From the NCBI RefSeq assembly GCF_030254825.1, contig NC_083363.1, positions 41,212,164 to 41,276,163 of the forward strand: a stretch of 64,000 nt of DNA, read 5' to 3'. The stretch is from Meriones unguiculatus (taxonomy: Eukaryota > Chordata > Mammalia > Rodentia > Muridae). Below the pieces are notes generated by a model. That model did not search any database and had not been told where the DNA came from. It worked only from the letters and a program-made list of their open reading frames with translations. This document shows positions 41,164-54,029 of this stretch, piece after piece. The position numbers were made by a program, and so were the translations under genes. Numbering within the stretch: the stretch's first letter is position 1; every line of letters starts with the position of its first letter.

Positions 41164-43359
41164 TATCTGTTTTTTAATTTCATTGACTGAATACATTCCC
41201 CCTCAGTTATAGAAAAAAATCATTCCTGGATTTATTTTATTAATATTAATTCCCCTAATCTAGATTATTTAATTTGGTACAAGAAATTTGTTATCATTGC
41301 AAGAGGCAAAGAATGCCTTTCTAGTGACTTATGTGCTTTTTACAACATTATGCCCACTTCCCAATTGCTGTTGGAAACTCTCTAATTATCCTGTTCTCTG
41401 TACATTGTTCTAGTGTCTGCCTTCATCCTACATTTTTCTAATATGAAGAAATGTCAGAATAATCTTTTAAATAGAGGTATAAATATATATTAAGATCAAG
41501 TATGGACTTTATAAAAGAATGCCTTGAGAATATTAATCATCTTGTGGTTTTCCTCTGCTGTTTAAGTCATTGTATGAAACACACATAATAAAACAAAGCA
41601 TTCAATGGTGGATTTTAATGAATATTCTACTATGTAATTTCCAAATTCCCAACTATAACCCTTTCAAATAACTATCAATAAAGCAGCATGCTAACCTAAA
41701 ATATTATCTGAAATTTTAAGTAAATTGTTAGAAATTGAAGAATACTAGTTATCAATTAAGACTACACGCAAATTAATACATCGTGTATAAAAGTAAATTT
41801 TTCAGAGAGGTCTCAAAATGATAATAATGAAATTGAATCACACTCAAAAGTGCACAGCAAGTTTAATGAAATTAGGGGTATGTAAATCAACTTTTGTCAC
41901 CCTCTTGTCTAAGTCCCACAATAGTCCACGATGTTTCTCCAAGTGCTGTCAGGTCATGCACAAAACTGGCTCTGCCTACGTCTTCCCAACTCCACAAACT
42001 CAGCACCTCTTCACTCACTGTGCTTCAGCTTCCTCCACTTTCCTTCTTCCATACCTTTCAGTTCATCCTTCTGCAATGTTGTTTCTGAGATAACCCCCTG
42101 CTGCCCGGAACCTACCTGAGGACAGTATGTCCTGCACCTACCTACCTGTGTCACTTCTGGTCTCTACGTCTTCATCAGAATTTCCTACGAGCTGCAAAAC
42201 AGAATCAGAATATTGATTTCAAAGGAAAAGAATAACTTTTTGTTTGATTACTATGTTTCATAAAAAGGTCCTTCCTGTGACTCTCGATATAAAACATATA
42301 AAATTTTAATTTCTTGGTATGTTCTACTCTAAAAATCAGTATGAATTATGTTAATGTTTGTAGAGAGAGGAAAATGAGTAAATTTTATAGACAAATAAGT
42401 GATTAACAAATAAAAAATTTGAAATACTTGATAAGGCACAAAAGGAGTCATGTTGGCTAAATAGAGAAGAAAAAGATTAAGATTGATTTCCTTAAATTTA
42501 CTGTTGTGCTGAGGAAAGAACACTTGATCTGTGATTATTTACCTGTATATTGCAGTCAACAGTGTTTTGAAGGAGATCCTGATGTGTAGTTATTCATGGT
42601 CGGAATGAGTTTACTGTATACTCTAAAGTATTACAGTATACATCATCATATATTATTTGACTTACATATGACCATTACTAGGCTGCTGGGGACATTAAGT
42701 TTTGGAATGAATGACAAAATGTTTGTATGCCAAGAAAAATGTGTTGTAATACTGTAATTTAAATGTGGTCTTCCTTACTTTTGCTACAAAATTTTGCTAA
42801 TGGTTAATAATAATATAAATATTCAAAATATTTAAAATATGTTGTGAATAATGTTATAGAGCCTTTATAAATCAAATCATAACACCGTACTAGTGTCTTT
42901 TGTATTTTGCTTTGCCCAAAAGAATAGTAATAAAAATCACATTCATTGACTTAGGTAGATAGATGGTTGATAGATAGATAAATAGATGTGTAGATAGATG
43001 GATAAATAGATAATTTTTATAAATAGGTTGATGATATATAAGTAGATTGATAGTTGATAGGTAGATAGACAGATAGATCATATGTACAGTCATACATTTA
43101 TATAATAACAGTAGAATACCTTTGTACTTAACCAGTTTAAAGCAGTTCTGAGTTTTGGCACACTGAGCTATTAGTTGATAATTAATTAACATCACTAATT
43201 TTCTTCCCAGAAATACCTAAATTGGACACTTGACTTAGTCACTTTTACTCATTTTTTGAGAGTAATTGTCTTATCACCAATGAACCCCAAGTCTTTATTT
43301 ATAACATGATGATATATTTCCTCTTAGATTTTGCAGATCAGGAAATATTATTCAAGTGA
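41164..43359. other. Single-copy-looking DNA; (TAGA)n-rich tract at 42954-43080
   Basis: An imperfect TAGA/GATA microsatellite occupies 42954-43080. ORFs at 41818-42119 lie in three overlapping frames of the same bases and are not convincing. Confidence 0.55.
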
Positions 43360-43675
43360 GTTCCCTAGTAAGAGCAACAGGGACTGTCTCTGACTTGAAC
43401 TCAGTCGCTGGTTCTTTGACCACCTCCCTCTAAGGGGGAAGCAGCCTTACCAGGCCATAGAGGAGGTCATTGCAGCCAGTCCTGATGAGACCTGATAAGC
43501 TAGGGTCAGATGGAAGGGGAGGAGCACCTCCCCTATCAGTGGACTTGGGGAGCGGCTTGGGAGAAGATGGTAGGTGGGTGGGACTGGGTGAGGACAAGCG
43601 AGGTGCTACAGCTGGGATACAAAGTGAATATACTGTAATTAATATTAAAAAATAAAAATTTAATTAAAAAATAGA
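43360..43675 (+). mobile_element. L1 3' end, 5'-truncated
   Basis: Sense L1 3' UTR from 'gttccctagtaagagcaaca' to 'gatacaaagtgaatatactg' and an A/T-rich tail. Confidence 0.9.
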
Positions 43676-44334
43676 AAAAAGCCATAGATAAGCAATTTGT
43701 TTATAGAGTATTTTCAATACATATCTGAGAAATGTATTTCCATTTTTAAAGTGATACTCATCATGTATCTTGACATTTTTTTTAAAAATAATAACTAATA
43801 AATAAAGTTGCAGGAGAAACTTCCTCTGTATTCAACATTTGACTTTCACCTTTCCAGGTAGTGTTTGATTCAGAAATACATAGATTAAATACAAGCATTA
43901 GTTGGTCACAGAAGAGCAGCTGGCCTAATTTTCACAGGACTGTTAAGCTATTGGGGCACTAGCTCATGAAAATGACTTCACGGCAGCTGAAAAACAAGGC
44001 TCTGAAAGGACTGCATGGATTTGAATAATTTCATGTTACACAAAGTGTGACTATTTTTTTTTTCTTACAGTGTTATGTTCTGGTAATAACTCTGATAAAA
44101 CCTGTGTTTGTCCTTAAAAAGGCAATGAAACGTCACGGTGGTGAAACTTTTGTTTTTCAATAAGGATGAAACTGTGTGATGTAAATAGAAAGAGCTTTAT
44201 AAACAACAACAAAAAACTGAGTACACATTTGCAGGTGAAAAACTAATAGCAAGGTGTAAACCCAAGCATCTGTGTGTCTGTGTGAGCCTTAACTACTTCC
44301 TTAGACACACATCTGCCCAAATGCTCTTCCTTTA
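43676..44334. other. No recognised feature
   Basis: AT-rich spacer between L1 copies without coding signal. Confidence 0.5.
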
Positions 44335-44897
44335 AGATTTTTCTTATTTTCATTTTTTCACAATTTATTCATTATTTATCCCTATTAAAGTCCCCTCCCT
44401 CAATTCCTCCCAGTCCTACTCTCCCTCTCTCTTCCTCCCCCCATCCCCTTCCTCTAGTTCACTGAAAGGGGTTCTCCTCCTTTGCCATCTGCTCATGGCT
44501 TGTCAAGTCTCATAAGGCCTGCCTGGATTATCTTCCTCAGTGGCCTGGTAAGGCCTCGTCACCATGGGTGAGTGACCAAAGAGTAGTCAGCTGAGTTCAT
44601 GACAGAGGCAGCATCTGGTCCTTTTACTTGGGACTCCAGATGGAGACTGAGCTGCCAACTGGCTACATCTGAGCAAGGTCTAGGTCCTCTCCATGCATGG
44701 TCCTTGGTTGGTGGATCAGTCTCTTCAGGACCCCCTAGGCTCAGATTTTTTTTATTGGTCTCTTTGTGGGGCTCCTGTCCCCTGCATGCCCTTCTATCTT
44801 TCCTTCTTCCATAAGACTCCCTGTACTTGGCCCAAAGTTGGGCTGTGAGTCTCAGCATCTGCTTCAATCCTCTGTTGGGTAGAGCCTTCCAGAAGGC
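44335..44897 (-). mobile_element. L1 3' UTR (antisense), diverged
   Basis: T-rich start, 'cacaatttattcattattta', a pyrimidine-rich block, 'catggtccttggttggtgga' and 'ctgttgggtagagccttcca'. It is older than most young copies in the window. Confidence 0.88.
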
Positions 44898-44899
44898 TA

Positions 44900-45575
44900 A
44901 ATATTACTACTTTATTCACATCACTTATACCTCTCCCTCTCTCCAATTTCTTACATCCCCCATTCCATCTCAAATGTGACAGATACCTGTAACTGTCACA
45001 TTTGTATATTTATCATTGTTACATATTCATGTGTTCATATGTGCGTTTGTGTATGGACAGCTGACTGCATTTAGTATTTCTCATAGGTGGATGTGGTTAG
45101 AGCCAACCACATGGAGTTGGATCATCAGGGGCCTTGACTCTGGAGGAAACTGCTTTTCCCTCTCAGCTCTCATTGTAACTCTTCATGAGGACTAGGGGCC
45201 TCTGAAATTTCTCCCATCCACAAGGTATGTTAAGCAGTGTTGTCATTATATGGGTCTTATTTATGTAACCATATTGCTGAGATTCCACGAGAGTGTTTTC
45301 TCTCACAGCAGGTTTCTTGATCCTCTGGTTATTACAATAGTTTTGGTCTCTTCTGTGATGTTCCCTGATCCTTTGGTGAGGTAGCTGAAGTGTTTACATC
45401 CTAATTGGGGCCATACTCCTTGTAGTACCTTAGTCTCTGCATTTTGACCAGCTGCGTGGTTCTTTCTAGTGGTCTCCCATCAATGAATTCTGTCTTTCCT
45501 TATCACGAACTTCCCTTTCGTATGATAAAATTCATTGCTGGTGTAATACTATCTGAACTAGAAAATAAATGCCGT
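44900..45575 (-). mobile_element. Old Lx-type L1 3' UTR (antisense)
   Basis: 'tcttcatgaggactaggggc', 'tctcacagcaggtttcttga', 'tgatgttccctgatcctttg' and 'agtctctgcattttgaccag' follow the order of an old rodent L1 3' UTR. It abuts a younger antisense L1. Confidence 0.6.
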
Positions 45576-48500
45576 TGCTCTAATTTTCATATTTTAAGGT
45601 AGCTAAACATCTCAATATTGTCTAACATCAGAAAACTCCAGAATTTCTATGACATGCTTGTTCCATATCTCCTCATCTATGTAAATGGTCTTCACCCACC
45701 CAAAGCCCTGCTCAGTTATTAAATTCAGAATCTATCTTTGGGAACAAAGGAAGCTATTTTTGTTCTTAACTTCTTTCCTCTCAGGAGGAGCTCATTTAGC
45801 TGAAAGGTAGGATTGAAGGGAAAGGTTTTACTCCCTGTCTACCCAGGCTAGAGTGAATACCTTCCCACTCGTGTTCCTCCTCGTGTTACAGATGCCTAAC
45901 AAACCTTCTCTATTTGGTGACTTAAAACCGTCCTGATTTATTGCTGTCTCTGGCTCTGTTAATTATGTTTTGTATGTTTCCTCCAAAGTCTGGGAATGCA
46001 GCCAACGTGACTGGAAATGCAGCAGGGGTGATGGGGCCTGACTTAGATGTGTGGATATCTTCTTGAGAGAGGTTGACATGAACATTCAGTTCTGCTAAAA
46101 ATTTAACTGGTGCAGCTAGATTTCTGGGTGGAGCTTTTCATGGCATGTTAACCATTGTTGTTCAAAGCTGTGTAAGAGGCAAAAAGGAGAAGGGTGGTGT
46201 AATATTTTCAGTTGCTATGTAAATATCCCTTCCTTTGCACCCAGATATACACTCAGGAGGTCATTTTTTATTTTTTAGGTAATCTGAATTAAACAGTAGG
46301 TGTCTTAATGCCATTTTGTTATCTTTTAATATATTATCCTTGCCAAACATATATGGTACTATACTCATGAGACCTACCTTCCTGAAAGGTATTCTCCCTC
46401 TTTCCCAAGAACTGCTCTGGATGTTGCATTTGCTCATCCTTCCAGCACTTGTTGCATGTTTAGATGTTAGTTCAAAATTGAGAACGTCCTTAAGATTTTT
46501 GCCTTATTTATTTGTTCATGATATTCTCATGGATTATAATGTTATCTACTTTTATGACAAAGGATAGTTCTGTAGATATATTTGTTTTCCCAACCAGCAG
46601 ATGAAAAGCCAACAGAATGGATGATGTGACTGTGTTGTTTATTTATGGCCACTATAATTTCTTTCAAAATATTCTTTGAAGCATTGGATGGAGGCAAAAG
46701 AAAACTGTCTTTTTCACATATAAAGTTTCTACTCTTTTCAAAATTCAAATTCTGTTCGCAGTCATGTGACATGATGGAGAAATAACCTTGCTTTAGAATG
46801 TATGAAGCTTCAGATGATGATCTTTCTGTTTCTATTTTTTTTTTTCTTGGTAGTTCATTGAAAGGTTATATTGCATGTGGCCATATCACTCCTAGATTTT
46901 TGTATTTCACTGTCATTATGTGATTACTTTGGCTTGCTATATAGTTTGTTTCTGAAATGTTTCCTAAATACTGTATGTTCACTACGTGCATCAGGTCTCT
47001 GGCTTGTAGTGTTATTAAGAAATGAAGGATATCTTAAGAGGTGGAGAAGCATAAGACTGACATCCTTCATGAAGATATGAGGACCCTAGCCATTACTTTC
47101 TCTTTTTGCTTCCTGGTTACTGTGAGGTTAAAAGCTCTGTCAGGTACTTCCAACATCACGTACTATGTTGTCTCACAACCAGAACCAAAGCAAGGTTTCC
47201 CTATGACTACAAACTGGAAATTTCCACATGATAATCCAAAGCAAACCTTTTCTCCTTTTGATTACTGTCAGGCATTTTAATGTATAACAGAAAGAAGATT
47301 GTAATAAGATTGTTTAGAAACAAAACCTTTAAATAATCCTCTTAAAATAATGAGTTGTCAAATATAGACAACTCCACTGTCTTAAGCCATGTGTACATGG
47401 CCTGAATTAAGATTAAAATGTTATTGTTGGTAAAAGATTCTTTTATTTCACAAGTATCATTTAAGTAACATTTGTTGCCTTTTTAAGACTTGATTTCCCT
47501 TAATCTTGCAGAAAGTACTGCCATTGTTTGGATTTGAATGCTCGAATGTATGTAATCAAACTCTTGTGATATTACACCTATATAATATATACACTTTATC
47601 AATTTGATCCTGTAAAAAATTGCATGATATTAAACTAAGGTCGTTAAGCTTGGCAGCAAGAACCTAGGTCCTGGGTCATCTCTCTAGCTCTATCTTTTCC
47701 TCTTGAGATGCTCCCTGCTAGAACTTAGTGTGGTGTAGTGATGCCAAGTGATGAAGCTCCTATTGATGCATCAGCGAAGTGTTATCAGTAACCACAGTAA
47801 ATATGTCTTTCTATGACTAACTCTTCTACACAATAACCTACCAGCAGCATTTCAAACAAAGCAGCTGATACCATATGCAAAAGAATATCTTCTCTTGAAT
47901 TCTGCCCCAAATGAAGATCTGTGAACATAATAAATTGTTGCAGCAGTCATATGGTATTTTACATCGGGTGTTGTTTTATGCAGATATAGATACCCAAAGC
48001 AGGTACTATTTACTATTTCATCTTAAATTATAACTATGAATTAAATATGGAATAATGAAAACACCTGTAAATAAATACAGTTGAAGGGCACATCAACTAT
48101 AAATGTGAAAAGGCAAGCATCTTTCCTTTCGAATGATAAATTATAACCCAGCATCTCTGTATCATCACGGATTTTTGGCTCTGAATTTTAATAAGAAATA
48201 TAAGAATTCTCCAAATTATATGTCTTGTCTTTACTAGTAAATACTCAAGTCTGTTAGTTCTTACTAGAAGAATATAACATAAGGTAGACTCTGGAGAGTC
48301 ATCTTGAACTTAATGATAATATTTTTTTGATATTAAAGTGCCAATCATTTAGTTTCGTAACCAAGATATAACATTTTTGGTTCTTTTTCTGGACTCAGTA
48401 TAAACACCAGGCATTTACCTTTATACCTTGCCCATATCCTATTATTTAGCAAACCTCTTTATGAATCATTGAGTCAGTCAAATGCCACTATTCACGTCAA

Positions 48501-48654
48501 ATTCAGGAGTTCTCAAGTCATACCAATGTGCTTGTAATATTGATATATTAATGTTTATGTATTAAGTAAATTAAATGTTACTGTGGCAGAAATATTCTAT
48601 ATGCAATAATCAACTTTTTATAAATAGAAAATTTAAAATATTTGTGTTTAGCTA
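45576..48654. other. Single-copy-looking AT-rich DNA
   Basis: About 3 kb with no repeat that I can name. ORFs of 60-83 codons at 46316-47280 have no recognisable domain and no shared frame. Confidence 0.5.
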
Positions 48655-49175
48655 AACTTTGGGTAGAGTGTAGGGAATTTCATGAAAGAAGGGGGAGATA
48701 GAAAGACCTGGAGGAGACAGGAGCTCCACAAGGAGAGAAACAGATCCAAAAAATCTGGGCATAGGTGTCTTTTCTGAGACTGATACTCCAGCCAAGGACC
48801 ACTCATGGAGATGGCCTGGAACCTCTGCCCAGATGTAGCCCATGGCAGCTCAGTTTCCAAGTGGGTTTCCTAGTAATGGGAATAGGCACCACCTCTGACA
48901 TGAACTCAGTGGCTGGCTCTTTGATTACCTCCCTGTGAGGTGGGAACAGCCTTACCAGGCCACAGAGAAAAACAATGCAGCCAGTCCTGATGAGACCTAA
49001 TAGGCCAGAGTCAGAGGGAAGGGGAGGAGGACCTCTCCTATCAGTGGACTTGGGGAGGAGCATGGGAGGAAATGAGGAAAGGAAGGTGGGATTGGGAGGG
49101 AATGAGGGAGGAAGCTACAGCTGGGATACAAATTATATAAACTGTAATTAATAAAAATAAATAAATTTTTAAAAA
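48655..49175 (+). mobile_element. L1 3' UTR (sense), 5'-truncated
   Basis: Runs from 'agctaaactttgggtagagt' through 'cctctcctatcagtggactt' to 'gatacaaattatataaactg' and an A-rich tail. No clear target-site duplication. Confidence 0.92.
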
Positions 49176-49659
49176 GTAAAAGAATAGGAATTTTTATTTT
49201 AGTAAATAGCAAAGGCTAAAATAAGATTCTAAAATACAGCTGCATGTGAGCATCTCAGGTATTTCAAGTGTACTGGGAACAGAAGTGATGGCAAATTGCC
49301 ATTAAGAAAGGAGTTGGAGATTCTAAATTCAGACTACAGGATATTAGAATGATATTTTCTAGTCTTTTTATTGATGTTAAAAGTTCTGGTTTACTAATCT
49401 TTCTTCTCCATGTCCAACCATTTTAACAAACCCCTGTCGTAATTTCCTATGGGTCATTGTGGAAAATGTTGGGAAAATTCATATCGATTTCAGAAGTGTG
49501 GACCCCATGAGATATAGAGAGAGTCCATCCATTCAATATGGTGCTGACAAGACCTTTATCAACATCTGTATTTAACTGACATTGAATCTTCTCATATAAC
49601 TGTTCAAGTCCACCTATCAATCTGAGGTTTTCCTCTGTATTCAGAAAAAAGAAATGCTC

Positions 49660-50860
49660 TAGTTTCATTTCTGTTGCTCTAATAAAGGCAGACAAAAGGA
49701 AATTATTTGGTTGAGTGAGAGGGTTTATTTGCTTATAAATCCAAGACATAGCTCATCAGTGAGGGAAGTTAAGCCAGAATCTCAATATTGGAATTTGGAG
49801 GTAGGCTTGATTGTTACTTAGCACAGAATCAACCTATCACCTATAAAGCCATTTCACTGCCAAATAAAAACTGCAAAATACTAGAGATAATGCTCATGGT
49901 TAACTAGCATCATGCTTAGCGAGCAAGAAACTCATGCTCAGCTAGCTTTCTTTTAACTTTTATTAATTACACTTTATTCATTTTGTATCCCCCCATAAGC
50001 CCCTTCCTCCTCCCCTTCAGGTCCCACCCTCCCCTCCCCCATTCTGCATGCTTGCCCCTCCCCAAGTCCACTGATAGAGGAGGTCCTCCTCTCCTTCTTT
50101 CTGATCTTAGTCAATCAGTTTTCATCAGAAGTGGCTGCATTGTCAGGGTTCTAGGTTATCTCCATGAATAGTCCTTGGTTGAAGTATGAGTGTCTGGGAA
50201 GTTCCCTGTGTTCAAATTTTCTTGTTCTGTTGCTCTCCTTGTGGAGTTCCTGTCCTCTCCAGCTCTTACTATTTCCCACTTCTTACATAAAATTCCATTC
50301 ACTCTGCCTGTCAGTTGGCCATCAGGCTCAGTATCTGCTTTCACAGTCTGCATGGCAGAGGCTTTCAGAGGCCCTCTGTAGCAGGTTCCTAGGTTGTTTC
50401 CTGTTTTCTTCTTCTTCAGATGTCCATCCCCTTTGCCTTTCAGGATGGGTATTGGACATTTTAGTTATGGTCTTCTCTTTTGCTTAGTATGTTTAGATGT
50501 ACAGATTTTAGTGGGTTTATTCTATGTTGTATATTTATATGAATGAGTATATACCATGTGTGTCTTTTTGCTTCTGGGACAACTCACTCAGGATGATTCT
50601 TTCCAGGTCCCACCATTTACCTGCAAATTTCATGATTTCCTTATTTTTCATTGCTGAGTAATACTCCATTGTATAGATGTACCACAGTTTCTGCATCCAT
50701 TCTTCATTTGAGGGGCATCTGGGTTGTTTCCAGCTTCTGGCTATTACAAATAATCAGAATCACCTGCCTATGACAGGGTGCAACTCATGGTGGGCTGGAC
50801 CACTTACATCAATTAACAATATATTCTGACAGACAAGCCCAGAGATCAATATGATTGGAC
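49660..50860 (-). mobile_element. LTR-like rodent repeat (antisense) split by an L1
   Basis: The left part (to about 49950) reads 'tttctgttgctctaataaag' and 'gagagggtttatttgcttat'. The right part (from 50753) reads 'gtgggctggaccacttacat' and 'acagacaagcccagagatca'. Both belong to the repeat type at 8102-8514, in the same orientation, with the L1 at 49953-50752 between them. Confidence 0.5.
49953..50752 (-). mobile_element. L1 3' UTR plus ORF2 end (antisense) with internal deletion
   Basis: It starts in the T-rich end ('attaattacactttattcat') and reaches 'gcttctggctattacaaata' in ORF2. At about 50143 'ggctgcattgtc' jumps to 'agggttctaggttatctcc', skipping about 150-170 bases present in other copies. 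The ORF2 part has no long open frame. Confidence 0.9.
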
Positions 50861-51498
50861 CATTTTCAGTTGACATTTTCTTCCTACATTATTCTAGGTT
50901 GGGTCAAATTGAAAGTTAAAACTAACCAAACAAGATATAATTTTAATTTACTTGATTTACATGACATAAAGGTTGCAATTTCTCTAGGAGGCTGTGGAGA
51001 AAAGAAAACATCTCTTTCTATGAAATCTGCCAGAGAAAATGATGGAATCCATCAGGCATGTGAGCATTGGATCTCCTTTTCTTCAAAATGGTCAGTGATT
51101 TTAAATTGTCACAGCCCACTGTTGCCTCTTTGCTAAAACTGCCATGCCAATATTCTCTTATTCTATGGTTCATTCATTCATGTACACTTCTCTTTAGACC
51201 TGAAATAATCATGGGAACTTTGTCATAAAAACACCCATAAAAAAGATCAGCTATCCCATAGAGGCCACCTGACATTTTATCTTCCTAATTATTTTTTTGG
51301 CACAGAATGAACATTTGTCATTAAGGGCAAAGTATTTATTAAACATGTACTCTGTGCATAACTAAAATAGTGTAAGACCTTTTAAATGAAAATCAATTTT
51401 TTCCTTCTTTGTGGACCTAATATTCATTATGTATTTTTGAACACCAGTGAATAAAAAAATCAAACATAAAAAGCAAAAAGTTAAATATCAAGAACCTC
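50861..51498. other. No recognised feature
   Basis: The 93-codon ORF at 50855-51136 has no recognisable domain and starts at the edge of a repeat. Confidence 0.45.
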
Positions 51499-51766
51499 AA
51501 TCTTTTTTATTTTTATTAATAACAATTTATTCACTTTGTATCCTAGCTGTAGTCCCCTCTCCCATTTCTCCCCAATACTACCCTCCCTCCCTCTTTTTAT
51601 CCTATGCCTCTCCCCCAGGACTGGCTTCACTGTCTTCCTCCATGGACTGGTAGGGCTGCTCCTCCCTCAGGTGAAGGTGATGAAAGAGCCAGCCTATGAG
51701 CTCATGTCAGAGACTGTCCCTGTTCCAATTACTGGGGACCCTCTTGGACACTGAGCTGCAAAGAAC
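51499..51766 (-). mobile_element. L1 3' UTR fragment (antisense) with internal deletion
   Basis: T-rich start, 'tttattcactttgtatccta', then 'ccccc' jumps directly to 'aggactggcttcactgtctt', so the 'tccactgataggggaggtcc' block is lost. The flanks 'caagaacctca' and 'aaagaaccaca' may be a worn target-site duplication. Confidence 0.85.
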
Positions 51767-52155
51767 CACACTTTTACAAAGTAACCAGTAAATGCAAGTA
51801 TCAAAAAAATCATGTATATGGGATTTTCTAACCTATATTATCACAACATAGAAAGGAAATTCAGCCAGATAATATATGAGCTTTTTCAAGGGAGAATTAT
51901 TAATTTTAGACCATTGGCAATCTCTCACTCAAGAGCTATAACAAAGAAATTTTTGTAGTATAAAACCATTATATAATATAAAATAGATCATAATATCTGT
52001 GATTGCCCATAAATATGTTTTTTCCTGATTATTATACATGAATATCCTTATAAATTCTATAAGAAATTACATAAATGAAGTTAAAATATAGTAAACAAAA
52101 CTATGTTTGCAAAAACAATCAAGAATTGAAAAAAACTAAATTAAAAGTAGGGAAA
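51767..52155. other. No recognised feature
   Basis: AT-rich spacer with no ORF or nameable repeat. Confidence 0.5.
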
Positions 52156-52525
52156 AAGCTGGAGACACGGCTCAAAGTTTAAGTGATCACTACCCTTTAA
52201 TAGAACTCAGATCAGCCTAGCAAGGTGACTCATGCCTGTAGACTCAGCATCCTGGGAGTCAGAGGCAGGTGGATGTCTGTGAATTCAAGGCTGACCTGGT
52301 CTACAAAGAGAGTCCAGGACAACACAGACTACACGGAGAAAACCTGTCTCAGAAAAACAGAACAGAGAACAGAGAACACAGGATCAGGTCCCAGTGCCCA
52401 CCAGGAGACAAAGACTGTCATTTCCAGGAGCTCCAACACCTTCTTATTGCCTTCACAGACAGTGCACCCATTTGTGCACAGAACTCTATGCAGGCAAAAG
52501 ACCAACACAAATAAAAATGAAAATG
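52156..52525 (+). mobile_element. B2-type SINE interrupted by a B1
   Basis: The B2 head ('aaagctggagacacggctca' to about 52208) and tail ('tgtcatttccaggagctcca', 'atgcaggcaaaagaccaaca', A-rich end at about 52525) flank the B1 at 52209-52358. 'agaactcagatca' on the left and 'agaacacaggatca' on the right look like the B1 target-site duplication. Confidence 0.75.
52209..52358 (+). mobile_element. B1 SINE
   Basis: 'ggtgactcatgcctgtagac' (Pol III A box region), 'gaggcaggtggatgtctgtg', 'caaggctgacctggtctaca' and 'gagaaaacctgtctcagaaa' give a full-length B1 in sense. Confidence 0.92.
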
Positions 52526-52589
52526 AAAAATAAATCATTAGAAACTCGGTTAGAATATGCGGGAAATTTCAAGTATTCTATGCGGGTAC

Positions 52590-53855
52590 ATAATTTTTAA
52601 TTAATTAATTTTTTAATTAACTATAGTTTATTCACTTTGTATTCCACTGTAGCCACCTCCCTCATCCTCTCCCAATCTCACCCTTCCTCCTGCATCTCCT
52701 CCCATGGCACTACCAAAAACCACTGATACTGGAGGTCCTCCTCCCATTCCTTCTGACCTAGCCTATCAGGTCTCATTAGGACTAGCTGCATTGTCTTCCT
52801 CTGTGGCCTGTTAAGGCTGCTCTCAACTCAGGGAGAAGTGATCAAAGAGGCAGAAACGAAGTTCATGTCAGAGACAGTCCCTGTTCCCATTACTAGGGAA
52901 CCCACTTGGATATTGAGCTGCCATGGGCTACATCTGTGCAGGAGTTCTAGGTTATCTTCATGCATGGTCCTTGATTGGAGTATCAGTCTCAGAAAAGACC
53001 TCTGGGCCCAGATATTTTGGTTCTGTTGTCCCCCTTGTGGAGCTCTTGTCCACTCCAGGTCTTTCATCTCTCCTGTCCCTCTGCCTAAAGTTTGGTTATG
53101 AGTCTCAGCAACTGCTTTGATACCTTGCTGGGTAGAGTCTTTCAGAGGCCCTTTGTGGTAGGCTCCTGTCTGGTTTTCTGTTTTCTCCTTCTTCTGATGT
53201 CCATCCTGTTTGCCTTTCTAAGGGAGGATTGATGATCTTACCCAGGGTCCTTCTGCCTGCTTAGTTTCTTTAGGTGTACAAGTTTTAGTATATTAATCCT
53301 ATATTATATGTCCAATATCTACTTATAAGCAAGTATATGTCATGTGTAGATTTTTGCTTCTGGTATACCTCACAAAGATGATCTTTTCTAGTTCCCACCA
53401 TTTGCCTGCAAATTTCATGATTTCCTGGTTTTTAGTTACTGAATAGTTTTCCATTGTGTAAATGTAGCACAATTTCTGTATCCATTCCTCAGTTGAGGGA
53501 CATCTGGGATGTTTCAGGTTCTGCGTATTACGAATAAAGCTGCTATGAACATGGTTGAGAAAATGTTCTTGTTGTGTACTTGAACATCTTTTGGATATAT
53601 GCCTAGGAGTTGTATAGCTAGGTCCTGAGGTAGCACTATTCCTAATTGTTTGAGAAAATACCAGATTGATTTCCAAAGTGCTTGTGCAAGTTTACATTCC
53701 CACCAGCAAAGGATGAGTGTTCCCTTCTGTCCACATCTTCTCCAGCATGCATTGTTATTTGAGTTTTGTGCTTAGCCAATCTAATGTGTGTAAGATGAAA
53801 TTCCAGGGTCTTTTCAATTTGCTTTTCCCTGATAAAAAAGGACACTGAGCATTTC
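52590..53855 (-). mobile_element. L1 3' UTR plus ORF2 C-terminus (antisense), ~1.27 kb
   Basis: This is the longest continuous young-type L1 in the window. The 3' UTR occupies 52590 to about 53225. The ORF2 end lies beyond, with the minus-strand frame at 53676-53323 reading 'STEEWIQKLCYIYTMENYSV'. ORF2 then continues in another frame (53845-53642), so it is frameshifted. It stops at a poly(T) near 53855. Confidence 0.92.
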
Positions 53856-53892
53856 TTTTTTTTTTTTTTAATTTTTAAAAAATTTTTAGCTG

Positions 53893-54027
53893 TCTTTTTT
53901 TTAATTTTTATTTTTTATTTATTTTTTTTCAAGCCAATCAAAAGTCCTTATTAGCCATCTGCAAACTACACTGGGAGTTCATAATCCCAGTTCACTCCTG
54001 AGGCTTTTTCTGGGTGAGCTTTTTTTA
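53893..54027 (-). other. Unidentified poly(A)-tailed segment between two L1s
   Basis: On the minus strand it reads 'aagcctcaggagtgaactgg', then 'gatggctaataaggactttt', 'gattggcttg' and an A-rich tail at 53930-53893. It is not L1. It follows the 3' end of the L1 at 54030, so it may be transduced 3' flank, a template-switch product or a separate small retrocopy (an LTR R-region end is possible). Confidence 0.4.
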
Positions 54028-54029
54028 AT

